This document shows positions 42,571 to 53,900 of a stretch of 64,000 nt of DNA, piece by piece. Below the pieces are notes generated by a model. That model saw only the letters and a program-made list of their open reading frames with translations, had not been told where the DNA came from and ran no database searches. The position numbers were made by a program, and so were the translations under genes. Source of the DNA: Schistocerca nitens (Eukaryota > Arthropoda > Insecta > Orthoptera > Acrididae); NCBI RefSeq assembly GCF_023898315.1, contig NC_064614.1:504510109-504574108 (forward strand), given 5' to 3'. Position 1 is the first letter of the stretch. Every line of letters starts with the position of its first letter.

Positions 42571-44127
42571 CATATGACAAAATGGCACAAAATTCAAAAT
42601 CGTCTTTACTTCGCGGACACCCGTCACACCTAGATCAGTGCTCGGTAGTTCGCTATTAAGTGCTGGACAGAGGATCCACAGGACCACCTTCAGACAATTC
42701 TCGACCGTTCCTATCTCGAATAGCACGTGGGAAAAATGAATATCATAACCTCTCCATTCGAACCCTTATTTCTTTATGTTATTGTATGGTCATTTCTACT
42801 TTTGTAGGTGGGAGACAACTAAATATTTTCACGTCTGGAAAATTGATGACTGAAATTTTGTGAAAACTTCTCGCTGCAAAAAGGAACTGCGGATGTTTGA
42901 ATAATCGCCATCCCAGCCCGCATATCATATCCGTGACACATTCTCCTCTATTTTCTACTTCAGATGATATATCGGATTCGTTCCTCCAATAAAGCTTTTG
43001 GGACGGGTTATATGTGGCGATTGATCCAATAATAAGCCTCCAGAAAGCCAAGAGGTGAAGAACGGCGAAATTTTAAATGCGAGGCTGCAAACGTCTCGTT
43101 GGTGAAACTAAACAGTGCAAACGCTATCGTGAGCAATGAGGAAAATACTGTACATTGTAATGGAACTGCGTTATCCAGTTAAAACCACCCGTAAACGTCA
43201 GAATTTACGCGGGTTACTAGCCGGCACTTATTCAACATTATGGTTGTCTGAAATGCAAATATTCTAAAAAGCGAGTAGTATGCCTTGAAATCATCATTTA
43301 AGTACTTAATGTTGGTTGTATTTCGTTCCTGGGTGCCGTAAATATATATTTACAGCCCAAACGAAAACAGAAAGTACAAGAATGTGTGCAAAACAACATG
43401 TACAATGATGTGTGTGATTCACCTCGAAAGCTGGTTATCGTTAATAATTCGGTAGTAGTATAACATCGTTTTTAACGAAAGAATCTATAAACTGAATATC
43501 TATAGTGGATAATTTTTGGCATGAAAGCGTCTCTAAAACTACAGGTATGGCCCTGATCTTCATCCGATTACAAAGAGAAAGGACGTAAGTGTGTACCACT
43601 ATTACAGGGACATTAGCTACATATGAGATGGGAGTACAGTCAGAACTCTATTTATTTATCAACGTCGGTCGTAAATTAAGCGTTTTGGTAGATTGTAACT
43701 ATCATATTTTGGAATAAAAGAGAGGTATCAAGATTTTTAATTCCTTTTTGTTTTATTTTTAGGACGGAATTTAATCGTGGCAGTCTGCCAAAAAGCATTA
43801 ATAACAGTTGTCGTGCAATAAATTAAATGCGACTTAGATTGTACTTCCGATGTTTAAGTGCGCCATGATCGCTAACCATAGCTAAAACTATCTGCTACAA
43901 CTAAAACTTTGTGAGAATCAGGCGTGGCGAAGTGCCTTCGGGCTAATTTAAGCCGTGATTTTCTCTTTAGGGAATCGGCATGAGTCGGTAAATGAACTTA
44001 CATATCAGTGATTAATTACTCGATGAAGATAATTGTCATTTTTAAGAAAAGTGTATACGTTACAAAATTAATTGTGGCTTCAAGTATGTACGTCAGTGGA
44101 CTAGTTCTTCGCGTTTTTGATTGAAAT
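42571..44127. other. Unassigned stretch
   Basis: No coding motif recognised. AT-rich in the second half. No repeat was identified with confidence. Confidence 0.4.
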
Positions 44128-44574
44128 CTGCATTTCCTCTCATCTGGTCACATGCTGGAGGTCACACTATAACTTCACTTACGAAACATAAACACGTTTT
44201 CATGTTATGAATTTTTTTATTCACTATTTTCATATTGTTTTCCCTAATTACTGTGGAGCATTATTAGTCTTCTATTATTAATTGTAGATATTTTACCGAA
44301 AACTGTGCTTTACAGCCGTAACTACTATGTCCATTTTGTCTCTTCCTGGAAACCAAACAGGATGATACAAACTGAAAGTAGCTAAGACAGTAAAGCACAG
44401 TTTTCGGTAAAATATCGACAACTAAGGACAGAAGACTAATGGTGCTACACAGCAATTGGGGCGAACAATATGGAAACTGTGAAGAAAAACTTCATACCAT
44501 GAAAACGTACTTATGTTTCGGATGTGAAGTTACAATGCGACCTCCAACATGTGACCAGATGAGAGGAAACGCAG
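44128..44574. repeat. Diverged inverted-repeat element, 185-bp arms
   Basis: The left arm (44128-44313) and right arm (44390-44574) are reverse complements with roughly 80-85% identity by eye, separated by about 76 bases. Shared landmarks include tcctctcatctggtcacatg, gtaacttcac / ataacttcac, cgaaacataa, acgttttcatg, attagtcttct and ttttaccgaaaactgtgctt. The best-conserved part is nearest the loop. Such a structure fits a fold-back element or an inverted duplication. No coding capacity is present. Confidence 0.88.
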
Positions 44575-45919
44575 ATGCCGACTAAACAATTACCCCGATG
44601 ATGCCTTAAAGTAAAAGGCGAAAAGCGTCTGGAACAAATAAAATACACCGTAGCAGGCAAAGGCAGTTTTTATTTACAAAATGAATATTTCTGTGCTTGC
44701 TGCGGATGATGGCCACACAAACATACTGTTATTTTTCCTTTGACTTTCCGTATGTTTATCCTCAGACTACTGTGGTAACCGAACTTCCAATTCTTGGTTC
44801 ATTCCGATTTACATTGTTAGCAGTTTTGTATATTATATTTCACTTCTCCACATACTAATCTATCGTTCATATATCACTGACAAAAACATCACATCATAAC
44901 TTGTAATGTTACATTACGTTCTGTTATTTATAAGTATTTTTCTTCTTTAAAACAAGCCACAACGAAACGTTATGAACTTTCTCACACTCATTCGAAAAAC
45001 TTTGGTTTTTAAAGTGTCACTGAGATAAAACAAATAAGGCGCTTGCCCTCCGAGGAACAGCGTACCCTGTTTGATATCTGACAACTCAATTAAATTTATT
45101 GTTTATTGGTAGTTACACGTCATCAGCTCTGCAGCAATGTATTGTAGGGATCAACAAAGGAACCAAAATAAAATAGTGCAGACCATCCATAAAACAGAGT
45201 ACCGAAAGGTGATTATTTTTCTGTATTTCAAAAGAAACAAAGCTTCAGCAATCCATGGTGAGTTATGAAAGTAAACGCCAACAATGCACCATCACATGAC
45301 ACAGCGGTTGGGTAGTGCAGCGGCTTCCAGCGTCTGAATGACCAAGAACGAAGTGCCAGGCCACCTCTCCGTGTGTAACCGGGCATAAACTGAGTCATCG
45401 AAGATAAGCATCTCAGAATACTGAAAAAAGTGAAAATCTGTAATGCGTCATTTGTTAATATCTTGTGCTGCTTAGGTCATATTCCATGACTGTTCATACT
45501 CATTAAAAATAGGTCCTCGAACCGAGGCAGCAGCGGAAGTGTTGGTTCTGTATCAGGCCAAACGAGATGGCTCCTTTCGTTAAACCACCAAGAATGAGTG
45601 CTGGATGTGTCGCCACTACCCCGAGACGTAGAGTGAAAGCAAGGGGCAGTAGCATATGGGCTCGCAACCATAAAAAATTGCGAAGATCTCGTTTTCTTCT
45701 GATTTTATTGTGGTGAGTTGTCAAGACGAAGTGTCGCGGGAATCAGGACACAGTCAGACAATTGCTTCCATAGGCTATCAAATTTTGCTTCAGTCCGCAG
45801 TATTCTCTTCTCATGACACGCAGTGGCTTTTTCAGTCCACAGGTAAAAAAAATATTTCCAGAACGACGACACAGTAATATTCGAGGTGGAACGTTTCCTG
45901 TCTGTCAGCTGCCTAATAT
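44575..45919. other. Unassigned stretch
   Basis: Mostly AT-rich and unique-looking. 45300-45480 contains cggttgggtagtgcagcgg, slightly tRNA-like but not convincing. Confidence 0.35.
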
Positions 45920-47220
45920 TTATAAAGGGAGACCCAATGAGATGCAGCAGGAATTGCTTTAATATGCACTGCTTATAAGATCCTGAGCATATTGTTGCTG
46001 AAGCGGATAACACCATATGTCGAGGAAGTACATGGATTCCAACAATCAGGCTCAAAAAGGGAAAATCAATGCTAGGCCAACTAAATCAAGGGCTATCAAA
46101 GATGTGGGAACTTCGCAAAGATGTTCACCGTGTTTTTGTGGACTTTCTTGTGATAGTGTGAACAGGCAAGCTATACGGCAAGAACTGGAATGAGCGCAGG
46201 TTCTCAGAAAATTAATTAAAGTAACATAAACATGTACACAAGAGACAACATACTTGGTAAAAGTGAACAGTAAAATTTCGGAGAAATTCAGGGTGACCAC
46301 TGTAGTGCGACGGGGAGATTGCCTATGATTGCCTATCCCCCCCCCCCCTGCTTACACTATCTATGGAAACAGTGCTGATAAAGGTAACAGGCCTGGAGAG
46401 AGGAATGCGGCTGGGTAGAACGATCCACACGCTGCCCTATATAGATGATGTAGTTTTTGTAACACGGAATAAGAGCGTTAATGGAAGACGCAATGAGATC
46501 GGGTTTCAAGGTCAATATAAGTAGGACCAAATGTCTCGTAGTGAGCAGAAAGAACGATGATGGACCTTTAGACGTGGATGGTAAAATCGTTAAAAAGGGT
46601 AAAAGAGTTCAAATATGTTGGGGCAATACTTATTGAAAGGAATAAGATGGACCAGCAAACAATGGCAAGAATCCAAGCAGGACACAGGCCAAGGTTTGCG
46701 CTCGCAAAGATGATGAAGTCCCGGCTTCTAAGGGCATTCACGAAGATTAGAATCTACAGGACAATAATTCAACCTGTCGTATCCGCAGCAGAGACCTAGA
46801 CGATGACACATAAAATAGAAAAGGGTACTCCTGATATTTCAAAATGGTGTACTGACATAGTTTTGTGAACTAGTGAAGCATGGAGATGACCGGAAAAAAG
46901 GAAAAACAGGCAATTGCAGGAGTTGTACAAATCGCTGAGCATTGTGGCTGTGATTAGGGAGAGGTATTGAAGTGGGGTGGACACGTAATGCGTTGTGAAG
47001 CCCGTATCACCAGGCAGGCGGAGGGAAAAGGCATCAGATTTAACAGACCAAGTGGAAGGCCGCAGCTGAGATACATTGAGGGCCAGAGAGGACTTGAGCA
47101 AGATACGATTAGCTAGGGAAAGAATACATGGAACGTGGGTGAGGCCGATTGGCGAAGCCACAGTCCGACTGCGGTTTGTGTCGGCAACCTAGTAAATAAG
47201 TTAGTAAGTAACGTTTCTGA
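45920..47220 (+). mobile_element. RTE-type LINE, 3' half, decayed
   Basis: Plus-strand RT residues in order: RITPYVEEVHGFQQSGSKRE (about 46005; consensus EEYQCGFRRGRS), TVFLWTFL (damaged block A), KISEKFRVTTVVRRGDCL (about 46275; block B), LPYIDDVVFVTRNKS (46433-46478, catalytic box YIDD) and GFKVNISRTKCLVVSRK. Next come VKEFKYVGAILIERNKMDQQ and KIRIYRTIIQPVVSAAET. The C-terminal WGGHVMRCEARITRQAEGKG (about 46975) and RPSGRPQLRYIEGQ follow. A 12-base C run (46337-46348) breaks the frame after block B. The 5' half is absent. Confidence 0.82.
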
Positions 47221-47484
47221 ACTGCCGAAACGTACTTCTACAACCAAAGACTGCTCCAAGTCATCTCTAATTAGGTAAAATGTGCTGCATTTGAAGAGCG
47301 ATCGTGTAGAGAAGCACGGCCTCTATTTCTAAGTCTCATGGTTGCAACTTGACTTTTTTAGAAGTGGTAATCCAAACTTTTTTTGATTACCACTCTTACG
47401 TAGCATGAATTTAATCACATCAGTAAGAGCAACAAACAAAAGTATTACCATGGGGGGAGTAGGGGGTTACGGAGACTTGCTGTT
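47221..47484. other. Short unassigned stretch
   Basis: No motif recognised between the LINE and the next SINE. Confidence 0.4.
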
Positions 47485-47495
47485 TTTTGCCAGTC

Positions 47496-47693
47496 GAAAT
47501 GGTTCAAATGGCTCTAAGCACTATGGGACTTAACATCTGAGTCCATCAGTCCCCTAGACTTAGAACTACTTAAACGTAACTAACCTAAGGACATCACACA
47601 CAACCATGCCCGAGGCAGGGTTCGAACCTGCGACCGTAACAGCAGCGCGGTTCCAGACTGAAGCGCCTAGAACCGCTCGGCCACAGAGGCCGG
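47496..47693 (-). mobile_element. tRNA-derived SINE, type A
   Basis: Complete minus-strand copy ending in the tRNA head (plus-strand ggccacagaggccggc). The flanks ttttttgccagtc (47483-47495) and cttttccagtc (from 47694) form an imperfect duplication. Confidence 0.93.
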
Positions 47694-47799
47694 CTTTTCC
47701 AGTCAACTTGAGAAGAGATTGTTTGGTAGTTCCCTCATTTTCTGAAGAATGAATAAATGATGGCGAACTAAAAGTCAGAAGCTAATTTCTACGTCAGTA

Positions 47800-48260
47800 A
47801 AAATGGTAATATCGCGGGCGGATGCTTGTCATGTGGGGAACGTAAGACGCGACGAGACAGGTGAGTGGCAGGTGGCTGGAGGCAGGTGTGTTTCAGCTTA
47901 ATCTGAAGCAGGCAGCGGCGGCGTCGCTTTCATCTGGCGCGGCCAATTGGCGCCGCCGCCATAATGGCGCACAGTTCGCCTCGCCGCCAAGTTTAGCCCA
48001 GCCCGCAGCACACACAATGGTCCCCGCGCGCCCTCTCTCCTGCATTTGCATTTCACTTCTCAGCCGGAAAAAGTCCACACTGGTGGATGGCGCCTACTCC
48101 TCCCACACGACCGAGGCTGCAGCCGCAGTCTGCGCCTCCGGTGTTAATGGCAGGCATCACGCCGCGCCGCTACGTGGGGGGGGGGGGGGGGGGGGCTGAC
48201 GCGGACCAGCCTGCCGCGCTGCGACTACCGCTATGGGTCGCAGAGGCCGCTCCTGCTTCC
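47800..48260. promoter_or_regulatory. CpG-rich island-like segment with octamer
   Basis: A GC- and CpG-rich block stands out from AT-rich flanks. It contains ggcgccgccgccataatggc, an octamer ATTTGCAT at 48044-48051 (a POU-factor site consensus), and a G20 run at 48176-48195. A plus-strand frame of 112 codons (47861-48199) is Ala-rich and shows no known domain. It could be a promoter, enhancer or untranslated first exon, possibly of the receptor gene whose exon lies 11 kb downstream on the same strand, but no direct evidence links them. Confidence applies to the compositional call, not to function. Confidence 0.35.
48176..48195. repeat. Poly-G tract, 20 bases
   Basis: Twenty consecutive guanines inside the CpG-rich segment; potential G-quadruplex. 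Confidence 0.95.
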
Positions 48261-49374
48261 GTACCGAGCACGCTGTTGTGTTACTTGATTAAATTTTGTA
48301 TCAACGACACTGATGTAGCCGCTACACATTCTCATCGCAAAATGAAATAAAGGTAGATAAGGTGCCCCAAGTGGCTAAATAACTATACTTGTTTTTTATC
48401 GCAAAAAAACCGAAACAAATTTTCCATAAATGATAATAAGAAACTCGTAGATAAATTAGCCATCTTTTCTTAATTTCTTTAAGCCTATAACAGTCAGTTA
48501 ATAGCACTCGAAATTCGGCACTGACTATTCTAAAGGTATCAACTCATTTTCCATAATACGCATTACCAACGGAGGGTACTTTAAGACCACCTGAAAAAAA
48601 ATTACGATAAATCACAAAATTCGTTAACTGTTGTTGAATTATATCAACGAGATACTTTTTAAGAGAGTAGAGATGTGTTAGTAGTGTCCCGAGCATGGAA
48701 ATGTCGTTTAGTACGTAAGTAAAATCAACGCATTTTCAATTAGCTAATTTTACTGCCAAAGAAAATTTAAAAATGGAAATTTCGCTAACTTGTTGACTTT
48801 TACAAAAAATGTATTTTTTAAAGTGATACTGACGTGTAAATAAGGTCCTGAACCCGAAAAAATTTAATAAGACATTCACTGGGGAAGTAATATGTAACAC
48901 GAAGACTTAAATTTTGGATTAAGTTTTAGTGAAAATATTAAATATTTGTGGAATCTGATAGAAGAATTCACTGAAGAAAAAACAATTTTTTTTCAAATCT
49001 TAAAATATAAAGCTGTTCACTACATTACAAGATTTTTCAAAAAGTTAGCACAAAATACCTTTCGCCCTCTACCTCGGTATTGCGAGGGTTAAAAAGCTCT
49101 GTTGCCAGAACAGATTGGAAAGATTAGGAACCCGCGTCTACGGATGCACGTGGCATCCCTTTATATGTTCACCAGTGATCTGAATAACAATGCGTCTGTT
49201 CGTCTAACGACTGTTTTACGTGCGCGCAGGCCACGCAGCGCAATAGAATTTGCTTCACTCCCGGATATTTATATACCTCATATTGTGCACCCACAGTGAC
49301 GAATAGGAATATAGTATTTGCATGAATCCGATATGAATTATTATATGAAGTGTATACATGACAAGTAACTTCAG
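48261..49374. other. AT-rich unassigned stretch
   Basis: No motif recognised; very AT-rich from 48350 to 49060. Confidence 0.4.
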
Positions 49375-49690
49375 ACTCCCTTGCAGATTAAAACTATGTG
49401 CTTGACCGAGACTCGAACGCCGGACCTTTGCACTTCACGTGCAGGTGCTCTACCAACCTTTTTTTTTTTTTGTTTGTTGATCTCAATTTGTTCGTTACTG
49501 TTCGTGCTGTTTGTTCGAGGCGGACGTCCCATTACGCTAGTTAAATTTCATCATTGATCCATTGACTCAGTTTTTTTTATAACAGAGGGCAGCTAACCCT
49601 CTCTCCGAACACGCTGAGCTACCGTTCCGGCACCCTAGTGAGCTACATAAGTACGAATCACAACCCCTTCTCACAGCTTTACTTCCGCCA
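49375..49690 (-). repeat. tRNA-like interspersed repeat split by a SINE
   Basis: The outer repeat begins gcagattaaaactatgtgc and contains gaccgagactcgaacgccgg, a tRNA-like B box on the minus strand (GGCGTTCGAGTCTCGGTC). It continues after the nested SINE with tagtgagctacataagtacg and ttctcacagctttacttccg. The order matches an orthopteran tRNA-like repeat I recall. The split at gtgctctaccaac is caused by the type-C SINE at 49457-49632. Confidence 0.65.
49457..49632 (-). mobile_element. tRNA-like SINE, type C
   Basis: On the minus strand it starts GCCGGAACGGTAGCTCAGCG, as the plus-strand copy at 1467 does, and ends in an A run (plus-strand T11-12 at 49459-49471). Both copies share GGACGTCCGC and an internal run before AACTG. 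It is inserted in another tRNA-like repeat. Confidence 0.72.
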
Positions 49691-49754
49691 ACTGACCGAA
49701 CCCAAACGCAAAAATAAATTCCTCGCCGATGTCTGGATTGTTTTACAAAGAATC

Positions 49755-50640
49755 AATCTAACTTCGTGAGAACTGTAGTAGCTGTGGATGAGACGCATAT
49801 TCAAGAAAAAACAGTCATTTGGTGGCTTGGAGCTAGTGGCCTGCATCAGAGAAGAAGAAGAAGTAGATTTCATCGTCGGGTAAGCTTAAAGCCAGAATAT
49901 GTATTCAAATGGTTTATTCATATCGATTACACTGTAACAGATAAAACAAGGACTATGAAGTACTACGCACGTTATCTAAACCATCTAGATGAAAAAATAC
50001 GCTGGAAAAATACCTAAATTGTAAAAAGAGGAATTAATTGTAGTGGCGTAGCAAGACAGCCACGCCACTCGGAAGTAGCCGAAAGGCACGCGTTCAGCTC
50101 ACACAGATTGGCGTGAGGTCTGGAACAGGACAATGTCTTGAGAATTGCAATAAAGTACGAAAATCTTGTAATACTTAACTTTAATCCACATTTGTAGAAC
50201 ATCTCTCGTTACGGTACATGCTTCATAATATTAATTATCAATTGAATACGGCGCCTTGCTAGGTCGTAGCAAATGTAGCTGAAGGCTATGCTAACTATCG
50301 TCTCGGCAAATGAGAGCGTATTTGTCAGTGAACCTTTCCTTGCAAAGTCGGCTGTACAACTGGGGCGAGTGCTAGTAAGTCTCTCTCGACCTGCCGTGTG
50401 GCGGCGCTCGGTCTGCTATCACTGACAGTGGCGACACGCGGGTCCGGCGTATACTAATGGACCGCGGCCGATTTAAAGGCTACCACCTAGCAAGTGTGGT
50501 GTCTGGCGGTGACACCACATTAATATTCCATCAGAACAGTACACCTTTACACAAATGTACGACGCCTGCAGGAAAACTTAGGAACTGGTGGTCTCAAAAT
50601 CCATAACGGAAAGGTCTCTTTAATTCCGATAGATGTGGAA
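49755..50640 (+). pseudogene. mariner transposase relic split by an LTR
   Basis: Plus-strand residues VVAVDETHIQEKTVIWWL (first catalytic block, consensus TGDESWI) are followed by FIHIDYTVTDKTRTMKYYAR and YLNHLDEKIRWKN, matching the mariner core. The frame meets a stop at about 50015 and the solo LTR at 50039. Beyond the LTR, IFHQNSTPLHKCTTPAGKL (about 50522-50580) is the second catalytic block (consensus HQDNAPVH) with Asp changed to Asn. Residues before and after join when the LTR and one TTAAT are removed. No terminal repeats were found. An old copy. Confidence 0.78.
50039..50519 (-). mobile_element. Solo LTR of a retrotransposon
   Basis: On the minus strand the 481-bp unit begins TGTGGTGTCACCGCCAGACA and ends CACTACA, with TG...CA termini. 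It is flanked by an exact 5-bp duplication TTAAT (50034-50038 and 50520-50524). No internal retroviral-type coding region is attached, so this is what remains after recombination between two LTRs. I recognise it as a common orthopteran LTR (plus-strand landmarks cttgctaggtcgtagc, ggctatgctaactatcgtct), but the family name is not certain. Confidence 0.85.
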
Positions 50641-50877
50641 TGCGCCTGCCTATCATTGCTTAGTCCGAAAAAAAAGACAGTATTCAGACACACTATAAAG
50701 TTATCCACTTCGGCTGAGTAGGCCTATATTTATCTGACTGCAATTGGATTGATTGTCACGCAGATTAACTACGACATTGTAGTAAGGAATAGTAGCCACT
50801 TGATGACAGTAAAACAAGGAAAAAATCTTCACTAAGTTACATGAAATGCTATGGTACAATATGACTGATCTACAACT

Positions 50878-50998
50878 TTTAAAAGCACTCCGTCTTCAGG
50901 CCACAAGTGGCCCATCGGGACCATCCGACCGCCATGTCATCCTCAGTGAGAATGCGGATAGGAGGGGCGTGTGGTCAGCACACCGCTCTCCACAACTT
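50878..50998. repeat. Truncated interspersed repeat
   Basis: It contains aaaagcactccgtcttcagg, gggaccatccgaccgcc, gtcatcctcagtgagaatgc and ggggcgtgtggtcagcacac. This is the beginning of an interspersed repeat I recall from orthopterans whose full form ends in a 5S rRNA-like part, which is absent here. Identification is from memory only. Confidence 0.45.
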
Positions 50999-53900
50999 TT
51001 AGGTCATTGGAAATAAGTATCACCAATCTGTGGTGTTCAATTTCCATGTTTGGACCATTCTTAACACATACAGTTGGTACCTGTTTACGCTGCCCGTCGT
51101 ATCCTAACACAGGACACAGGGAAGACAGGTGGTTACAGGTGAGTTCACAATCCCCAAGCGGTTAGGAGCAATTGCAGAAAGACAAACTTCAGAGAATGGC
51201 AGGTTGATTGCTCGCAGCAGCGCCAAACACTGTCACACGGCACTTATGGGAGGCGCCGATTTTGAGACTCAATACCATGCACGCATCAGAAGGCTCAAGG
51301 ATACTCAGGCGTCTGTTTTAACGCTATTTACAATCTCACTAACTATTACACTGAAGGCTAATTCTAAACATTATAAAAAGCAAAGGATGCAATTGGTTGC
51401 ACAACAGGTGTCAGTGTCTGAATCCTTTGAGTGAGAGCTAGCAGAAATAGTAATTGCTAACAGCACTGTAATGTATGAATTTTGAGAGCAGCACTCCAAC
51501 TCAGAACAACAGACTTCTCTCAGCTTACCCGAGGCTGGCAATGTGCGACACGCGGTTGGCACCCCAGCGATCTGACTGAGAAATCTGTCTGAATACAAAA
51601 ACATGGGTTTTTAAAGGATTTTGCTGGCGTACCATTTCTCCCTTCCAATACCCTGCCCAATCCACCAGCACTTAACAGGCGTCGGCCAATCTGACGAGGG
51701 CGCCTATGGCCAACCACGTTCAGCCTCCTCCCCTTCTCCTACTTGGCGTGTATGTTTCTGACCTTCACATTAACAAATTTCAAGTTTGTTCTGAACAGCG
51801 TTCATTGCCCTTGCTATTATGGCTAGCATCAACGGTGTTTTACTCACTCTCATGAGTGGGGACCGCTGTTGTAGCACTCTATCCTGTGTAAACCCACTGA
51901 CGTTGCGGTTCTCAGGGACAAGAATCAAGCTTGCTAAAACGTGCCTTTTTGTGATTATCTTCTATTGTGACGCCTTACAACAGCGTCTAGGCGTGGATGG
52001 AGTTACCAGTTGATTTACTGAAGTGAAGCTTCTCTTCAGGGGCAGCTGCCCAGAGCGTCTGCAATTCTTAGGGCTCTAGCATTACTGTTTATCTCCCGTA
52101 ACCTAAATGCTACCACATTTGCCTACTCTCTGCACTGTATCTGATTTCCTATCTTGAAGTGCCCTAGCCGGCTTGCAACAACCTTAAGCTTAACAATGCA
52201 CAAGTCAAAACATTGTCAATATATGGCATGGCAATATAGTGCTACGTATGCGGGCCTTCCACGAGAAGTTAGAAGTAATTACGGAGGATGTGAGCCTATC
52301 ATCGATGTGAATATTCGAGCTTTAAAAGTTGCCGTAAGTAAAACACAGCAGGGACACTTCAGCAAATAGATTATGTGGCTCAGCCCGAAGTGTATGCACC
52401 TTCGGCTAAGAACTAAAACAGATCTTCAAGAAAGTGAATGTAATTTTATTTGGCGTAAATGTGGAGATAATTTACCAAATATTACCAATAGTACAGATGT
52501 AGTATTGAATTTTAGATAGTTTTCTATACAGTAAGAGCAGTTAATATGCAGTTACAACCTAGAAACACACTACCGGATTTTCAATGCTGATGGACATTTC
52601 TACTGAAAGTAGCAAATAGAAAGAATCACACTTAGAAGCTTACAGATACTGCATTCATACACTTATATGTCAACGAATAAAGTTATAGACAACTCTATCA
52701 ATAGCTAACAAAGACGTCACTCCTACAGAGCACAGTGGCTTCCCAATTACATAAAACAATATTAAACAAGTTGAGCTACTCCAATGGAGTACACTAAACA
52801 CTTGAAAGAAATTAGTTTCTTTATATCGGACACTGCTGGGCTATTTGACGGGTCAAAGTTTCATAGAATCTTGACTACAACAATTAAATTTTATGAACTC
52901 ACCTTAAAGAAAAGTATTTGCAAATATAGGCTGAAATAAAAATTGTGACATAAATGTAACTCAATGTCTAATATGTTGATCACTTTGGATTTCTGTTTAC
53001 GTGAGTGGTTCAGACTCATGAATGTTGGTGAGACACTATTAACAACAGTAACAATGTACAGCGTGTTACCATCATCAACGTGATGGATAGTTTGTGCTCG
53101 GCGAAATTAGTTTTCATAAAACGGTCGTGGCACACACTGAATCAGCAACCGCTGGCAAGATTAATATACTATGGCTTATAGCGTTAGTTAAGTGCAAATA
53201 AAAACTGAACTAAAAAAATCATTTTATCATATGATTTGTTCTGTAAAACATTGACATTCCTTCTATCGTTGTTTGTTGGTACGTTAACATGGTAAAGTTT
53301 AGGTAGTGCCTCAGCTCTGGTAGTGGTTGTTAACTACTGTGAAACTCATTTTGTGCAGTATATGGTTGTAATTTAAAAAGAGACGAAAATAAAAAGATAA
53401 AGTGTTCTGTTATTCACTCTTTTTAGTCGCTCAAATACATAATTTACATTAGCCCAAAGTATATAGTGTTACATCCACCAATATGGTCACAAAAAACACA
53501 ACTGCAGCACCTCAAAATTACTACCTATTGTCTATGTATAAATTTTCAAATGGAATAATGTGATACTTAAAATATTATGCATTTATTGTTTTGTATTTTC
53601 AGCATACTGGGTTAGTACGTTTGTCCTACCAATTCACTTAAAAACCTGACTTAAACCAAGTATGTACAATATTAACATGGTTTGCATGCAATCATGGAAT
53701 ATAATTTTTTTTTTTTTTAATTATTTGCGAATGGAGTCTGATACCCGAAACCGGCTATCAGTTACATAAAAACAAATGTATTGCGCAACTTTGGGTGTTT
53801 TCTACATCAAAAACTTGTTGTTTTCTTTTCTCTATATCTGTTTTACAACGTCGTGATTGCAATACAGCGGTATGTTTTGTGTTGGTATTATGTTAATGAA

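Noticed and set aside
47861-48350. Ala- and Gly-rich frames over the CpG-rich segment
   Set aside because: Open frames of this length are expected in GC-rich DNA, both strands are open, and no motif is present.
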